A DNA stretch of 64,000 bases from Bifidobacterium boum (GTDB taxonomy: Bacteria > Actinomycetota > Actinomycetes > Actinomycetales > Bifidobacteriaceae): NCBI RefSeq assembly GCF_000741535.1, contig NZ_JGYQ01000006.1, positions 41,345 to 105,344 of the forward strand, written 5' to 3'. This document shows, piece by piece, positions 26,306-34,084 of the stretch (positions are counted from its first letter, which is position 1; each line of letters begins with the position of its first letter). A model generated the notes under the pieces. It did no database searches, had not been told where the DNA came from, and saw only the letters and a list, made by a program, of their open reading frames with translations. The translations under genes and the position numbers were made by a program.

Positions 26306-27133
26306 ATGGGGTTCATTGATTTTCTGATCCGCCTGCTCAAGGATCCGCGTGGCGCCATCGCCGGCTGGATTGCTATGGGTATCGCGCCCACGCTGGGGTT
26401 CATTTTCCTGATTGTGTTCATTGAAACGGGTGTCGTGTTCTTCCCGTTCCTGCCGGGCGATTCGCTGCTGTTCGCCGCCGGATGCTTCGCCGCCGTCGAC
26501 GCAACGACCGGTAAAGCCGCCCTGCCGTTGAATCTGCTGCTGCCGGTCGTATGGGCTGCGCCGATTATCGGCGACCAGTGCAACTATTTCATCGGACATT
26601 TCTTCGGCCGGCGCATCATCGATTCCGGCAAGGTCAAGGCGATGACGCCGGAACGTCTCGCCCGCACCGAAGGCATGATTGACAAGTGGGGCCCGCTCGC
26701 CGTGTTCCTCGGCCGGTTCTTCCCGTTCATCCGCACGTTCATGCCGTTTATTTCAGGTATCTCGGGCATGAAGTGGCGCCGGTTCACCCCGTTCTCCATC
26801 TTGGGCGGCCTGACTTGGTCGACCTTGTTCACGCTGCTCGGGTATTTCTTCGGCGGCATTCCGTTCGTGCAGAACAATTTCGAGTTGGTGATCGTCGCGA
26901 TCCTGCTGATATCGCTGACTCCGACCTTTGTGGGCCTGATCAAGGCGCGGACCGGCAAGCAGCGTGGCCGCGGCTCAACTCCGGCGCAGCATGCCGCCGG
27001 AACGACCAAGACCATCGAGACGGGGATGCTGCCCAATGACCTGTCCGGCGCCGACCAGCTGAGTCCGACTGACATCGCCCGTGCGACCATCAAGGATGCC
27101 GGCGAACTGAGCGAGGCGACGCCACGCGGCTGA
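26306..27133 (+). CDS. DedA-family membrane protein
   Basis: A 275-residue SNARE-associated/DedA protein. ETGVVFFPFLPGDSLLF and FLGRFFPFIRTFMPFISG are the two hallmark re-entrant motifs, with the G/FxxxR and PGDS signature residues. DedA proteins are thought to act as lipid flippases or scramblases and support membrane potential. Five to six membrane segments precede a cytoplasmic C-terminal tail rich in Thr/Ala. The start at 26306 follows AAGG; the longer frame from 26201 has no support. Single gene upstream of the tRNA. Confidence 0.9.
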   Translation: MGFIDFLIRLLKDPRGAIAGWIAMGIAPTLGFIFLIVFIETGVVFFPFLPGDSLLFAAGCFAAVDATTGKAALPLNLLLPVVWAAPIIGDQCNYFIGHFFGRRIIDSGKVKAMTPERLARTEGMIDKWGPLAVFLGRFFPFIRTFMPFISGISGMKWRRFTPFSILGGLTWSTLFTLLGYFFGGIPFVQNNFELVIVAILLISLTPTFVGLIKARTGKQRGRGSTPAQHAAGTTKTIETGMLPNDLSGADQLSPTDIARATIKDAGELSEATPRG

Positions 27134-27217
27134 TTGACCGGCGGCGTGTTGGATTGCACTTGGTGACATCTTGTACTAGACTTTGGTGAGTTGTCTCGAT
27201 GAGCAATCACCAGACAC

Positions 27218-27290
27218 GGGGCTGTAGCTCAGTTGGTAGAGCGCTTCGTTCGCATCGAAGAGGTCGTGGTTTCGATTACCATCAGCTCCA
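27218..27290 (+). tRNA. tRNA-Ala (anticodon CGC)
   Basis: 73-base cloverleaf: acceptor GGGGCTG/CAGCTCC with the alanine-identity G3-U70 pair, D arm GCTC/GAGC, anticodon stem CTTCG/CGAAG with loop TTCGCAT (anticodon CGC), T arm GTGGT/ACCAT with one G-U pair, loop TTCGATT. Discriminator A; the CCA end is not encoded. Confidence 0.92.
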
Positions 27291-27332
27291 CGAAAACCCT
27301 CCTGCATTCCACCGCAGGAGGGTTTTTCTTTA
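27284..27332 (+). other. attL-like repeat: tRNA 3' end plus terminator
   Basis: The last 7 bases of tRNA-Ala and the following terminator hairpin CCTCCTGC/GCAGGAGG with a T-rich tail. Nearly identical to 28975-29024 (about 47 of 50 aligned positions, including one single-base indel). Confidence 0.8.
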
Positions 27333-27356
27333 TCAATCCGGCACGATCACGCCAAA

Positions 27357-27431
27357 TCCTCCGACGCTGACTCGTCCCTCAGCATCGTCAGAACCCTCTG
27401 CCGACGCTGACAGCACCGTGAGCGTCGGCAG
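27357..27431. repeat. REP-like palindrome pair (locus 2)
   Basis: One degenerate copy (about 27359-27391) and one clear copy, arms 27398-27408 and 27421-27431 (CTGCCGACGCT/AGCGTCGGCAG), with a half-site near 27451. It lies inside the tRNA-associated insert. Confidence 0.75.
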
Positions 27432-27542
27432 AAACAGAACCACAACCCTCCACCGACGCACACAACCCACTCAGCGGTTAAGGGATTATTGTATTGCGAA
27501 GGATATGGCGAGTAAGAATGAGTCGGCCAAGCGATACATGCT

Positions 27543-28397
27543 TCAGTTGGCGTTGTATCCGAATTTCCTACTTTGCAGGGCTTCTTTCCACCAAGATTCC
27601 CTTGCAATTATATACTCGTCGGGAACATCATCGGTGAAGGTTTCGAGGATGGTGTATTGGAAATTGTCTTGAATATACGAGAGCCCCTTTTCGTTTACTA
27701 GCTCCCGTAGGTTTTTGTTCGGATATTCGCCGTTTTCGACTTCGTTTTTATCGTAGCCGCTCTTTATGTAGGTTTCCCAGCGGCCCAGAATACCATTTGC
27801 TCCATATGCTGAGCCGACATAGAGCTTTCCGGTATTTTTATCTGTAATTAGATAAATGCCTTTGCGACAGCGTAAGGCTGTGCGCCATTCTGAGGATTCA
27901 AGTTTTTTCTTTAATTCGCGGTAACTTACGGATACGTTCTTGTATCCAGGGAAGGTTTTATCGTTCAGGGTCTTGTCTGAGTTCCAGACTTCGATAACTT
28001 CAAGATCATCGATGATACCCTTCGCTAAACGAATGCCATTCTGAGAGTTCTTATGATATCTTACAACCAATCTGAAGTTGTACTTCTTGGTCAAATACTC
28101 AGCTGTCGCTGGTTGAGCCAGGCCATTATCTTTTATGACTTTGACAATTCCGGTCATTAGCCAATAATCGTCGCGGATTCGAATGAAGCCTATTGCGATA
28201 ACTCCATCTGTGAAATTCCTTTTTTCGTTGTTATATACAAGATCGGTAAGGTTAATCTTATCTTGTTTGGATGGATCTTCGGCGTCGGCGTTCGGGTTGA
28301 AATTAATACCACTATTGGGCACCATGAAACGGATTTTTGTTCTGTCAATTTCTTCCCTCGTTAATTGGAGCAGATCATTTAATCTGATAATTTCCAT
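27543..28397 (-). CDS. GIY-YIG nuclease-family protein on tRNA-associated insert
   Basis: A 284-residue protein. The C-terminal part carries the GIY-YIG pattern KGIYLITDKNTGKLYVGSAYG, then GILGRWETY with the conserved arginine and a later glutamate-rich helix. The N-terminal 180 residues match no family I recognise. The start at 28397 follows AAGGAG. Codon use is AT-rich and Lys/Asn/Ile-rich, unlike all neighbours, which indicates transfer. Stand-alone GIY-YIG proteins act as homing or restriction nucleases. A role in phage defence or element maintenance is possible but not shown. Confidence 0.8.
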   Translation of the reverse strand: MEIIRLNDLLQLTREEIDRTKIRFMVPNSGINFNPNADAEDPSKQDKINLTDLVYNNEKRNFTDGVIAIGFIRIRDDYWLMTGIVKVIKDNGLAQPATAEYLTKKYNFRLVVRYHKNSQNGIRLAKGIIDDLEVIEVWNSDKTLNDKTFPGYKNVSVSYRELKKKLESSEWRTALRCRKGIYLITDKNTGKLYVGSAYGANGILGRWETYIKSGYDKNEVENGEYPNKNLRELVNEKGLSYIQDNFQYTILETFTDDVPDEYIIARESWWKEALQSRKFGYNAN

Positions 28398-28504
28398 GTT
28401 AATCACTCCTTTGTAACTCTGTCGCCATTTAATACTTGGTATCAATGCAGGCGTACATGAGCAATGACACCGCGGAGAAGCGTTCTCCTAATAATTCATA
28501 TATT

Positions 28505-28792
28505 TTATATCATTCTACTTTTCGGACACTCCCAGCTCTTGCAGATACAGACATTATTGTCATGTAAGATACGTCCGACAGTGTCGGCGCTCACTCCAAG
28601 CGCTTCCCCTATTCCCTGCGGTTTATACCATTCTGAGTACATCTGCATAATCATCTCGGCGAGGACTTTCTTCTTGGCGTATTGGTTCGTGACTTCAATT
28701 CCGTTGTCTTTTAAAACTCTGCGAATAGTCGCTCTATGGCAGCCAAATTCCCATGCTAACTCGTAGGTAGATTTGCCCTGCTGATATTTCAC
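28505..28792 (-). CDS. recombinase-type helix-turn-helix protein or fragment
   Basis: A 95-residue protein with two helix-turn-helix units: YQQGKSTYELAWEFGCHRAT (Hin-type recombinase C-terminal pattern) and a second, GIGEALGVSADTVGRIL. In the same frame, upstream codons (LSEAETRTIIV) still look like this family but reach a stop before any ATG. It may therefore be the 3' remnant of a longer recombinase or a small DNA-binding protein starting at GTG 28792. An overlapping AT-rich frame (28789-29007) shares a 4-base GTGA overlap with this start; I do not trust that frame because it begins in the terminator. Confidence 0.5.
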   Translation of the reverse strand: MKYQQGKSTYELAWEFGCHRATIRRVLKDNGIEVTNQYAKKKVLAEMIMQMYSEWYKPQGIGEALGVSADTVGRILHDNNVCICKSWECPKSRMI

Positions 28793-28974
28793 GATGATTG
28801 TTCGAGTTTCCGCCTCTGAGAGAGTTTTTGATGCTGAGCAATAGATTTTGCGATAGAATTGTGATCGTAGGATAAATCTGTGATGGATGAATTTATGTCA
28901 TTATTTACATGGATAGTATGATGTTCTTTAATGCATTTTGCAACTATTAGATATTTTTCAAGTAGGTTTGCGAT

Positions 28975-29024
28975 AGCTCCACGAAAAATCCTCCTGCATT
29001 CCACCACAGGAGGGTTTTTCTTTA
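28975..29024 (+). other. attR-like repeat with terminator copy
   Basis: AGCTCCACGAAAA followed by the CCTCCTGC...CAGGAGG hairpin and T tail, duplicating the tRNA-Ala end at 27284-27332. Confidence 0.75.
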
Positions 29025-29403
29025 CCTTGTGAGTCGATAGCGGGGTTCTGAGGGCAACCGTCGCAGTTATGGGTTATCAGGGGTATCGCCGAGATGCGCA
29101 CACGATGGCTGCCCAATAGGGGCCTAGGGATTATCGGTCAACGCGGATGCCCGACGTTTCGGCAATGCGTGTGCCCGCTGCTACCCCTCCCGCAGACCGT
29201 CATCCTTCAAACTGACCTCTCCTATAAAACTGGTTACGCTGAACGCCCGGCCAGCGTCAACAGTCTGCACCACCACACAAACCAGCTACACGGAATGGCC
29301 AGTTAGCGTAAACATTTTGTGAGGGGAAGGCGTTGGCTCTTGGGAATTATCGATTGATGAATCGATTGACCGATTGATTGATCAACCAATCGTGGTAGTG
29401 GTA
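29025..29403. other. intergenic stretch between attR and mgtC
   Basis: No gene found. It holds a loose inverted pair GTTACGCTG/CCAGCGTCAAC near 29233-29262, a related GTTAGCGTAAAC near 29301, and AATCGATTGA-type repeats (29346-29391) just past the mgtC stop that could fold as its terminator. Confidence 0.4.
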
Positions 29404-30096
29404 TCAGTCATCACGGGCGAGCACATCGATATCACGCACGCCATCAATCTGCGCGATATCGCCGATGCAATCATGCAAATCGCTTTTCTTGCCCGCAAGC
29501 CGCAATTCGACCGCCGCACCCTGCCATGAAGCCCCATCGACATCGTGTGTGGAAACAACCTGCGTTTCAAACCCATGCCGGGCAGCAAGCAACAACGCCT
29601 GACGCAACGCGCCCTTGCCATCCTGATATGTCACGCGAATAACATAGTCGCGATCTCGTTTCAGCACCCACACCACGAAGGGGGCGATCGCCAGCACCAC
29701 GACGAAATACAGTCCGGTAATCAGCAGCGCCAACGGGAACATGCCCGCCCCGCACGCCATGCCTACAGCGGCTGCGATCCATATCGCGCATGCGGTTGTC
29801 AATCCGCGGATTGTATCGTGGTTGAAGAAAATCACGCCTGCGCCAAGGAATCCAATACCCGTAACCACTTGCGCCGCAATACGTGAGGCGTCCCACGTGA
29901 CCGAAGCCCCGACAATCGCCGGAACACCCTCAATCGACACCATGGTGAACAGGCAACTGCCCACACCGACCAGAATATGCGTGCGGATTCCCGCATCCTT
30001 GCGGCGGGCCTCACGCTCGAAGCCAATCAGCCCGCACAGCACCAACGCCGCCACCACGGCAACAATATCCATCCACGACAACGGCACCACACGCAT
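29404..30096 (-). CDS. MgtC-family membrane protein
   Basis: A 230-residue MgtC/SapB protein. GLIGFEREARRKDAGIRTHILVGVGSCLF is split over two conserved motifs (GxERE and RTH), then five membrane segments and a C-terminal ACT-like domain (RVTYQDGKGALRQALLLAA onward). MgtC proteins modulate the F-ATPase or Mg2+/phosphate balance and help growth under low Mg2+ or acid. The start at 30096 follows GGAGG; an upstream frame to 30201 is not supported. Confidence 0.88.
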   Translation of the reverse strand: MRVVPLSWMDIVAVVAALVLCGLIGFEREARRKDAGIRTHILVGVGSCLFTMVSIEGVPAIVGASVTWDASRIAAQVVTGIGFLGAGVIFFNHDTIRGLTTACAIWIAAAVGMACGAGMFPLALLITGLYFVVVLAIAPFVVWVLKRDRDYVIRVTYQDGKGALRQALLLAARHGFETQVVSTHDVDGASWQGAAVELRLAGKKSDLHDCIGDIAQIDGVRDIDVLARDD

Positions 30097-30270
30097 ACGA
30101 GCGCCTCCACACGATTCGACGAGACAACTGATTCCAAGCCTAGCGCGGATACACCGAGGGACACAGCACTCCAGAACCGCGATTTCACCGGTTCGGGCCA
30201 CCGAACAGCACAGAGACGCTCACGGTTTCCGTTGGATTCCGTCCCGGATTTCATGCGCAATGCAATGCTG

Positions 30271-30310
30271 GCGATGCGACGCAATACGACGCAATACGAC
30301 GCGATGAGAT
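30271..30310. repeat. 10-bp tandem repeat
   Basis: Four units of GCAATACGAC or variants (two exact, two degenerate) between the mgtC and HAD genes. Confidence 0.6.
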
Positions 30311-30361
30311 GCCGCCGAGAGCATGCCGTCAGCCGCAACGCAAGGATAGAGGGACAGCATC

Positions 30362-31066
30362 CTACCGCCGCGTGGCAGACGCTCCGTCCCCGGACTCCCC
30401 TGCCGCACGTTGCCTTACGAACTGATCGAACGTCTCGGCGGTGATTCCCTCGTAACCACGTATCGACGCGAATTGTGGCCCGTGGGACGTGTCGGCGCGC
30501 ATGTAACCGGTCTGGGCGATCGTAGTCGCCCCGGAACCCGCCGCGGAACGCAGACCGCTCATCGAATCCTCGACGGCAACGCAATACGGCATCATATCCG
30601 GCTCGATGCCGAGCAACTTGCCTGCCGCAAGATATGGCTCGGGATCCGGCTTTTTCGCGACATCATCGTCCCCGCAGATATAGCCGACGAACACACCGTC
30701 CGGCGCTTGGTCGATCAGGTTCTGTGCAAGATTGCGTGGCGATGTCGTCACCAGCACTGATGGGATTCGCGCGGCAGCCAGCGAGCGCAGCACGTCCAGC
30801 ACGCCTAGAATCCACGGCATGCGCAGATGTTCCTGTTGCGCGACATAATCGACCATGCCTTGGGAGATTTCCTCGACGGTCAGCGCCGTGCCGCGTTCGA
30901 TCATCTGCCGGGCGACTTGGGGCACCGGGGTGCCGGAGCCTTGCCAGGCGAGGTCCTCGTCCCAATAGCCGCCGTGCGCTGCGGCGAGACGCAGCTCGGA
31001 TTCATGCCAGTAGGGTTCTGAATCGATAAGCGTGCCGTCCATATCCCAGAACACTGCTTGCAACAT
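30362..31066 (-). CDS. HAD-superfamily phosphatase/phosphomutase (subfamily IA)
   Basis: A 234-residue HAD hydrolase. Motif I is FWDMDGTLIDSEPYW, motif II is the Thr in VLVTTSPRN, motif III Lys is in VAKKPDPEPY and motif IV is VEDSMSGLRSA. The cap and the DGTLIDSE start resemble beta-phosphoglucomutase or 2-deoxyglucose-6-phosphatase relatives. It probably removes phosphate from a small sugar phosphate or nucleotide. Single gene; no partner pathway evident. Confidence 0.85.
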   Translation of the reverse strand: MLQAVFWDMDGTLIDSEPYWHESELRLAAAHGGYWDEDLAWQGSGTPVPQVARQMIERGTALTVEEISQGMVDYVAQQEHLRMPWILGVLDVLRSLAAARIPSVLVTTSPRNLAQNLIDQAPDGVFVGYICGDDDVAKKPDPEPYLAAGKLLGIEPDMMPYCVAVEDSMSGLRSAAGSGATTIAQTGYMRADTSHGPQFASIRGYEGITAETFDQFVRQRAAGESGDGASATRR

Positions 31067-31528
31067 ATCTGCCTCGCTTGTGGAAAGTCATGCGGATGCG
31101 CGGCCGTCTGCGGGACAGCGCCCGGGCGGCCCACCGTCGTCATCTTCTCATAAGGCACGTAGAAGCTGGTTCGGTTAAGCTGTCAGGGCGCGCAGGAGCC
31201 ATCGGCATGGCCAGCAGCCCCACAAAGCCTTGCAGACGCAATCCTTCTGGGAGAACTGGCGGATTTTCCCGATCCTCGCACAAACTCCCGCACAAAACCG
31301 AAACTTCATCACCCACCAGTCCATCTCAAGACCATCTCCCGGAACCATCTGGGACTTCTTCTCCTGCCCGCAAACGCCCTACATGCCCGATGCCCCTGCG
31401 CCCCCGCCCAGACACAACAAAAAACCGCACACCCGAATGGGTATGCGGTAGATGCACGATTAGACTGCCGGGACCACCACCGGCATTCGACGCGTCAGCG
31501 ACATGCGGTTTCTCCCCACGGGCATGGA
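31067..31528. other. intergenic stretch upstream of HAD gene
   Basis: 462 bases without a believable gene; contains the hspR terminator at 31419-31449 and possibly the HAD promoter near its left end. Open frames here are Pro/Arg-rich and lack ribosome sites. Confidence 0.4.
31419..31449 (-). terminator. rho-independent terminator of heat-shock operon
   Basis: On the minus strand, a hairpin ACCGCATACCC/GGGTGTGCGGT with a 4-base loop (one A-G mismatch is tolerated) followed by six T residues, 80 bases past the hspR stop. Confidence 0.85.
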
Positions 31529-32083
31529 TTACCGGTACCCCCAGATGACCATGGACCGCGATGTGGAGCGTTGCGCATCCGTCCCGCTTGACGGCAATGC
31601 ACGGGTGTCCTCGTGAATATCGCGCCGCCACATACGGGCACGTCGTGAACGCTTCACTTGCATGATGCCACCATCCGCGTCAGCTGCGAAGATACTTGAA
31701 TCTTCCGGTTCGCGCAACCGTTTGATCTGTCGGCGCAATTGACGGTTCTCTTCTTCAAGTTCCAAGATCCGCGCGACACCCGCCAGATTGATGCCCTCAT
31801 CTTGGCTGAGCCGCTGCGCTTGGACCAGCCGATGGATATCGCGCAACGAATAGCGCCGGGCGCCGCCTTCTGTACGATCCGGCGTGACCAGACCCAGCCG
31901 GTCGTATTGTCTGAGCGTCTGCGGGTGGATGTCCGCTATCTGTGCAGCGCGTCCGACGGTGAACAGCGGCATGTCAATATCGAAACCCACATCATCAGCG
32001 CCATCGAGGTCGGCACGCCCTTCGACCAGCGCGATGGCGCACATCTCGTATAGGGCGCGCATCTGCGGTGTTATCCGGGTCAT
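31529..32083 (-). CDS. hspR: heat-shock repressor HspR (MerR family)
   Basis: A 184-residue MerR-type repressor. The winged helix FTVGRAAQIADIHPQTLRQYDRLGLVTPDRT is followed by GGARRYSLRDIHRL and a coiled coil (LELEEENRQLRRQIKRL). It binds HAIR sites with DnaK as co-repressor, so freeing DnaK for denatured proteins induces the operon. The start at 32083 has GGAG at proper spacing. Last gene of dnaK-grpE-dnaJ-hspR, 54 bases after dnaJ. Confidence 0.92.
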   Translation of the reverse strand: MTRITPQMRALYEMCAIALVEGRADLDGADDVGFDIDMPLFTVGRAAQIADIHPQTLRQYDRLGLVTPDRTEGGARRYSLRDIHRLVQAQRLSQDEGINLAGVARILELEEENRQLRRQIKRLREPEDSSIFAADADGGIMQVKRSRRARMWRRDIHEDTRALPSSGTDAQRSTSRSMVIWGYR

Positions 32084-32137
32084 AATCACTCCTTTCCATC
32101 AATGGCGCTGATATGCTGCCGGCGCGGTTGATGCCCG

Positions 32138-33151
32138 TCAGCGTTCTTCGGCGAGTTGATCGACGAAATCGCCGGTCGCCGAGTCGAATTCTTTGGCCGC
32201 ATGTTTGATGCCAAGCCCCGGCTTGGCGGGCACCTGAATCTGCACGCGTCCGACCAGATCGCCGTCACGTCCGGGCACGCCATGCCCGCCGATGCGAATC
32301 TCCGTACCGCTGGATGAGCCGGCAGGCACTTTGAAGGTCACCTCATTGCCGTCGATATCCGTCGCTTTGACTTTGGCGCCGCACACCGCTTGGCCGACGC
32401 TGACCGGCAGGTCCATGACGATGTCATGCCCGTGCAACGAGAACTTCGGGTCGGCTTTGACATGGACCGTAAGATACATGTCGCCCGGTTTGCCGCCATG
32501 CAATCCTGGCTTGCCTTTGCCGGGGATGCGGATTTTCTGTCCGTCCTCGACACCGGCCGGCACGTGGGTTTTGAACTGTTTGCCATCCACGCGCAACGAC
32601 ACCGTGGCGCCCTTGACCGCCTGGCGGAAGGTCAGGGAGATGTTCGATTTGCGGTCGGCGCCCTGCTGCGGTTCAGGCGCTTCCCGGTATTCGCTGCGGT
32701 AGCCGCCACCGAACGGGGTGCCTGAGCCGGCTCCTGCACCGCCGCCGAACATCGAGAAGATATCGTCCATATTCGGCTGGCCGCCGCCGGATGTCGAGAA
32801 CCGGATATGCGTACCGCCGTTGCCGGCCCCGCCGCCGAACATCGAGCCGAAGATGTCGGAGAAGCCGGACGCGTCGAATCCGCCTTGTCCGGAACCGCCG
32901 GCGAATCTCGCGCCGCCCATGCCGAACTGTCGGATGGCGTCGTACTTTTGGCGCTGCTCCTTGTTGCTCAGTACGTCGTATGCTTCGGAGATGTCCTTAA
33001 ATTTCTCTTCGGCCTCTTTGGTTTTGTTCAGATCAGGATGGTATTTGCGTGCCAGCTTGCGGTACGCTTTCGTGATATCGGCTTCGTTGGCGTCCTTGGA
33101 GACACCGAGGACTTTGTAGAAATCCTTGCTCAGCCATTCATTCTCAGCCAT
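32138..33151 (-). CDS. dnaJ: DnaJ-type co-chaperone without zinc finger
   Basis: A 337-residue J-protein. J domain with HPD (KYHPDLNK near residue 39), a Gly/Phe-rich stretch (about 75-150, with repeated MFGGGAG units), then two C-terminal substrate domains. The CxxCxGxG zinc repeats are absent, so it is a class B (CbpA-like) protein. It stimulates DnaK ATPase and delivers clients. Intergenic distance to grpE is 243 bases and includes a strong hairpin, unlike the tight dnaK-grpE junction. Confidence 0.92.
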   Translation of the reverse strand: MAENEWLSKDFYKVLGVSKDANEADITKAYRKLARKYHPDLNKTKEAEEKFKDISEAYDVLSNKEQRQKYDAIRQFGMGGARFAGGSGQGGFDASGFSDIFGSMFGGGAGNGGTHIRFSTSGGGQPNMDDIFSMFGGGAGAGSGTPFGGGYRSEYREAPEPQQGADRKSNISLTFRQAVKGATVSLRVDGKQFKTHVPAGVEDGQKIRIPGKGKPGLHGGKPGDMYLTVHVKADPKFSLHGHDIVMDLPVSVGQAVCGAKVKATDIDGNEVTFKVPAGSSSGTEIRIGGHGVPGRDGDLVGRVQIQVPAKPGLGIKHAAKEFDSATGDFVDQLAEER

Positions 33152-33243
33152 CTATGCCTCCAATCCTCATAGATTCTGCGGTACGGTTGTTCAGCGTTTC
33201 CGCTTTCTGTTTTGCCCCACGCGTGCGGTGGGTTGTGGTATAT

Positions 33244-33287
33244 GTCGGGCCGCGCGGATCCGTTGAGCAGGATTCGCGCGGCCCGAC
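33244..33287 (-). promoter_or_regulatory. perfect 13-bp hairpin between grpE and dnaJ
   Basis: GTCGGGCCGCGCG and its exact complement (33275-33287) around an 18-base loop. No long T-run follows. It may attenuate read-through or protect the upstream mRNA end. Confidence 0.65.
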
Positions 33288-33394
33288 TGAAGAGTATCCG
33301 GTCGCCGCCGCACCTGTTGAGGCGGCGTATGGCACCGTCTGCGTAGTGCTGTTGCGACCGGTGGCGACGGGAGTATGGTTCCCGCCGGTGTCAG

Positions 33395-34084
33395 TCAGTT
33401 CTGAGGCATGGACACGACCACGCGGGCGGCCCTTACGACACGGTCACCGATGCGGTATCCTGCTTCCACGACGGTGTCAACTGTCTCTTTCTTGGCTTCG
33501 GGGTCCGGCTTTTGCAGGACCGCTTCATGCTTGGTCGGGTCGAAATCCTCGCCTTTCTCGCCGAATTTCTCGACGCCGAATTTGGCGAAGGTCTTATCGA
33601 TCTTGGTGGCGACCGCTTTGAACGAATCGTCCATCTGTCCGTGTTCACGAATGCGGTCGATGTCATCCAATGCGGGCAGCAGCGAGGTGAGCACGTCAAC
33701 AATGCCGTATTGGCGGCTTTGTTCGCGTTCCTTGTTCATGCGATTGCGGTAGTTGATGAACTCCGCACGTTCGCGCTGCAACGCTTCCAAGTATTCGGCG
33801 GCTTCTTTCTTCGCCTGGCCCAGTGGGGTCAGGGAACCGTCCTTGTCATGCTCGGCGTCGTTCGCCTCGGGTGCGGCCTTGTCCTGCTGTTCACCGGCAG
33901 CAGGCTGGTCGGTCGTCGTCTTGGGCGATGCGGCGGCATCGGGCTGACTGGCTGCGCCTGTGGCAGGAGTCTGCTGGGTGTCGTTGTGCGATGCCTCGCC
34001 GGCCTTGTCGGATGTCTTCTCGCCGTCGAGCGAATCGACATCCGGCAGGTCCTTGAGGTAATCGTCCTTGTTGAAGTCGGACAT
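33395..34084 (-). CDS. grpE: GrpE nucleotide exchange factor
   Basis: A 229-residue GrpE. A long acidic/Gln/Ala-rich N-terminus (1-75) precedes the coiled coil (EYLEALQRERAEFINYRNRM) and the beta domain ending DRVVRAARVVVSM. It exchanges ADP on DnaK. Its start codon shares one base with the dnaK stop (TAATG arrangement), so translation is coupled. Confidence 0.93.
   Translation of the reverse strand: MSDFNKDDYLKDLPDVDSLDGEKTSDKAGEASHNDTQQTPATGAASQPDAAASPKTTTDQPAAGEQQDKAAPEANDAEHDKDGSLTPLGQAKKEAAEYLEALQRERAEFINYRNRMNKEREQSRQYGIVDVLTSLLPALDDIDRIREHGQMDDSFKAVATKIDKTFAKFGVEKFGEKGEDFDPTKHEAVLQKPDPEAKKETVDTVVEAGYRIGDRVVRAARVVVSMPQN

Larger units (their letters stand above)
27333..28974. mobile_element. 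AT-rich insert bounded by tRNA-Ala 3'-end repeats
   Basis: About 1.64 kb between the two copies of the tRNA 3' end/terminator. From about 27480 on it is visibly AT-rich against the GC-rich chromosome. It carries the GIY-YIG protein and HTH fragment but no integrase. Interpreted as a decayed or trans-mobilised integrative element. Confidence 0.6.

Noticed and set aside
27218..27290. Reading the tRNA as arginine or another species
   Set aside because: The loop TTCGCAT gives anticodon CGC and the G3-U70 pair is the alanine identity mark.
28789..29007. 72-codon AT-rich frame overlapping the HTH gene by GTGA
   Set aside because: Starts inside the terminator copy of the attR repeat, has no ribosome site and no recognisable motif.
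31078..31548. 156-codon plus-strand frame upstream of the HAD gene
   Set aside because: Pro/Ser/Arg-rich, no ribosome site, overlaps the hspR terminator and the antisense hspR end.
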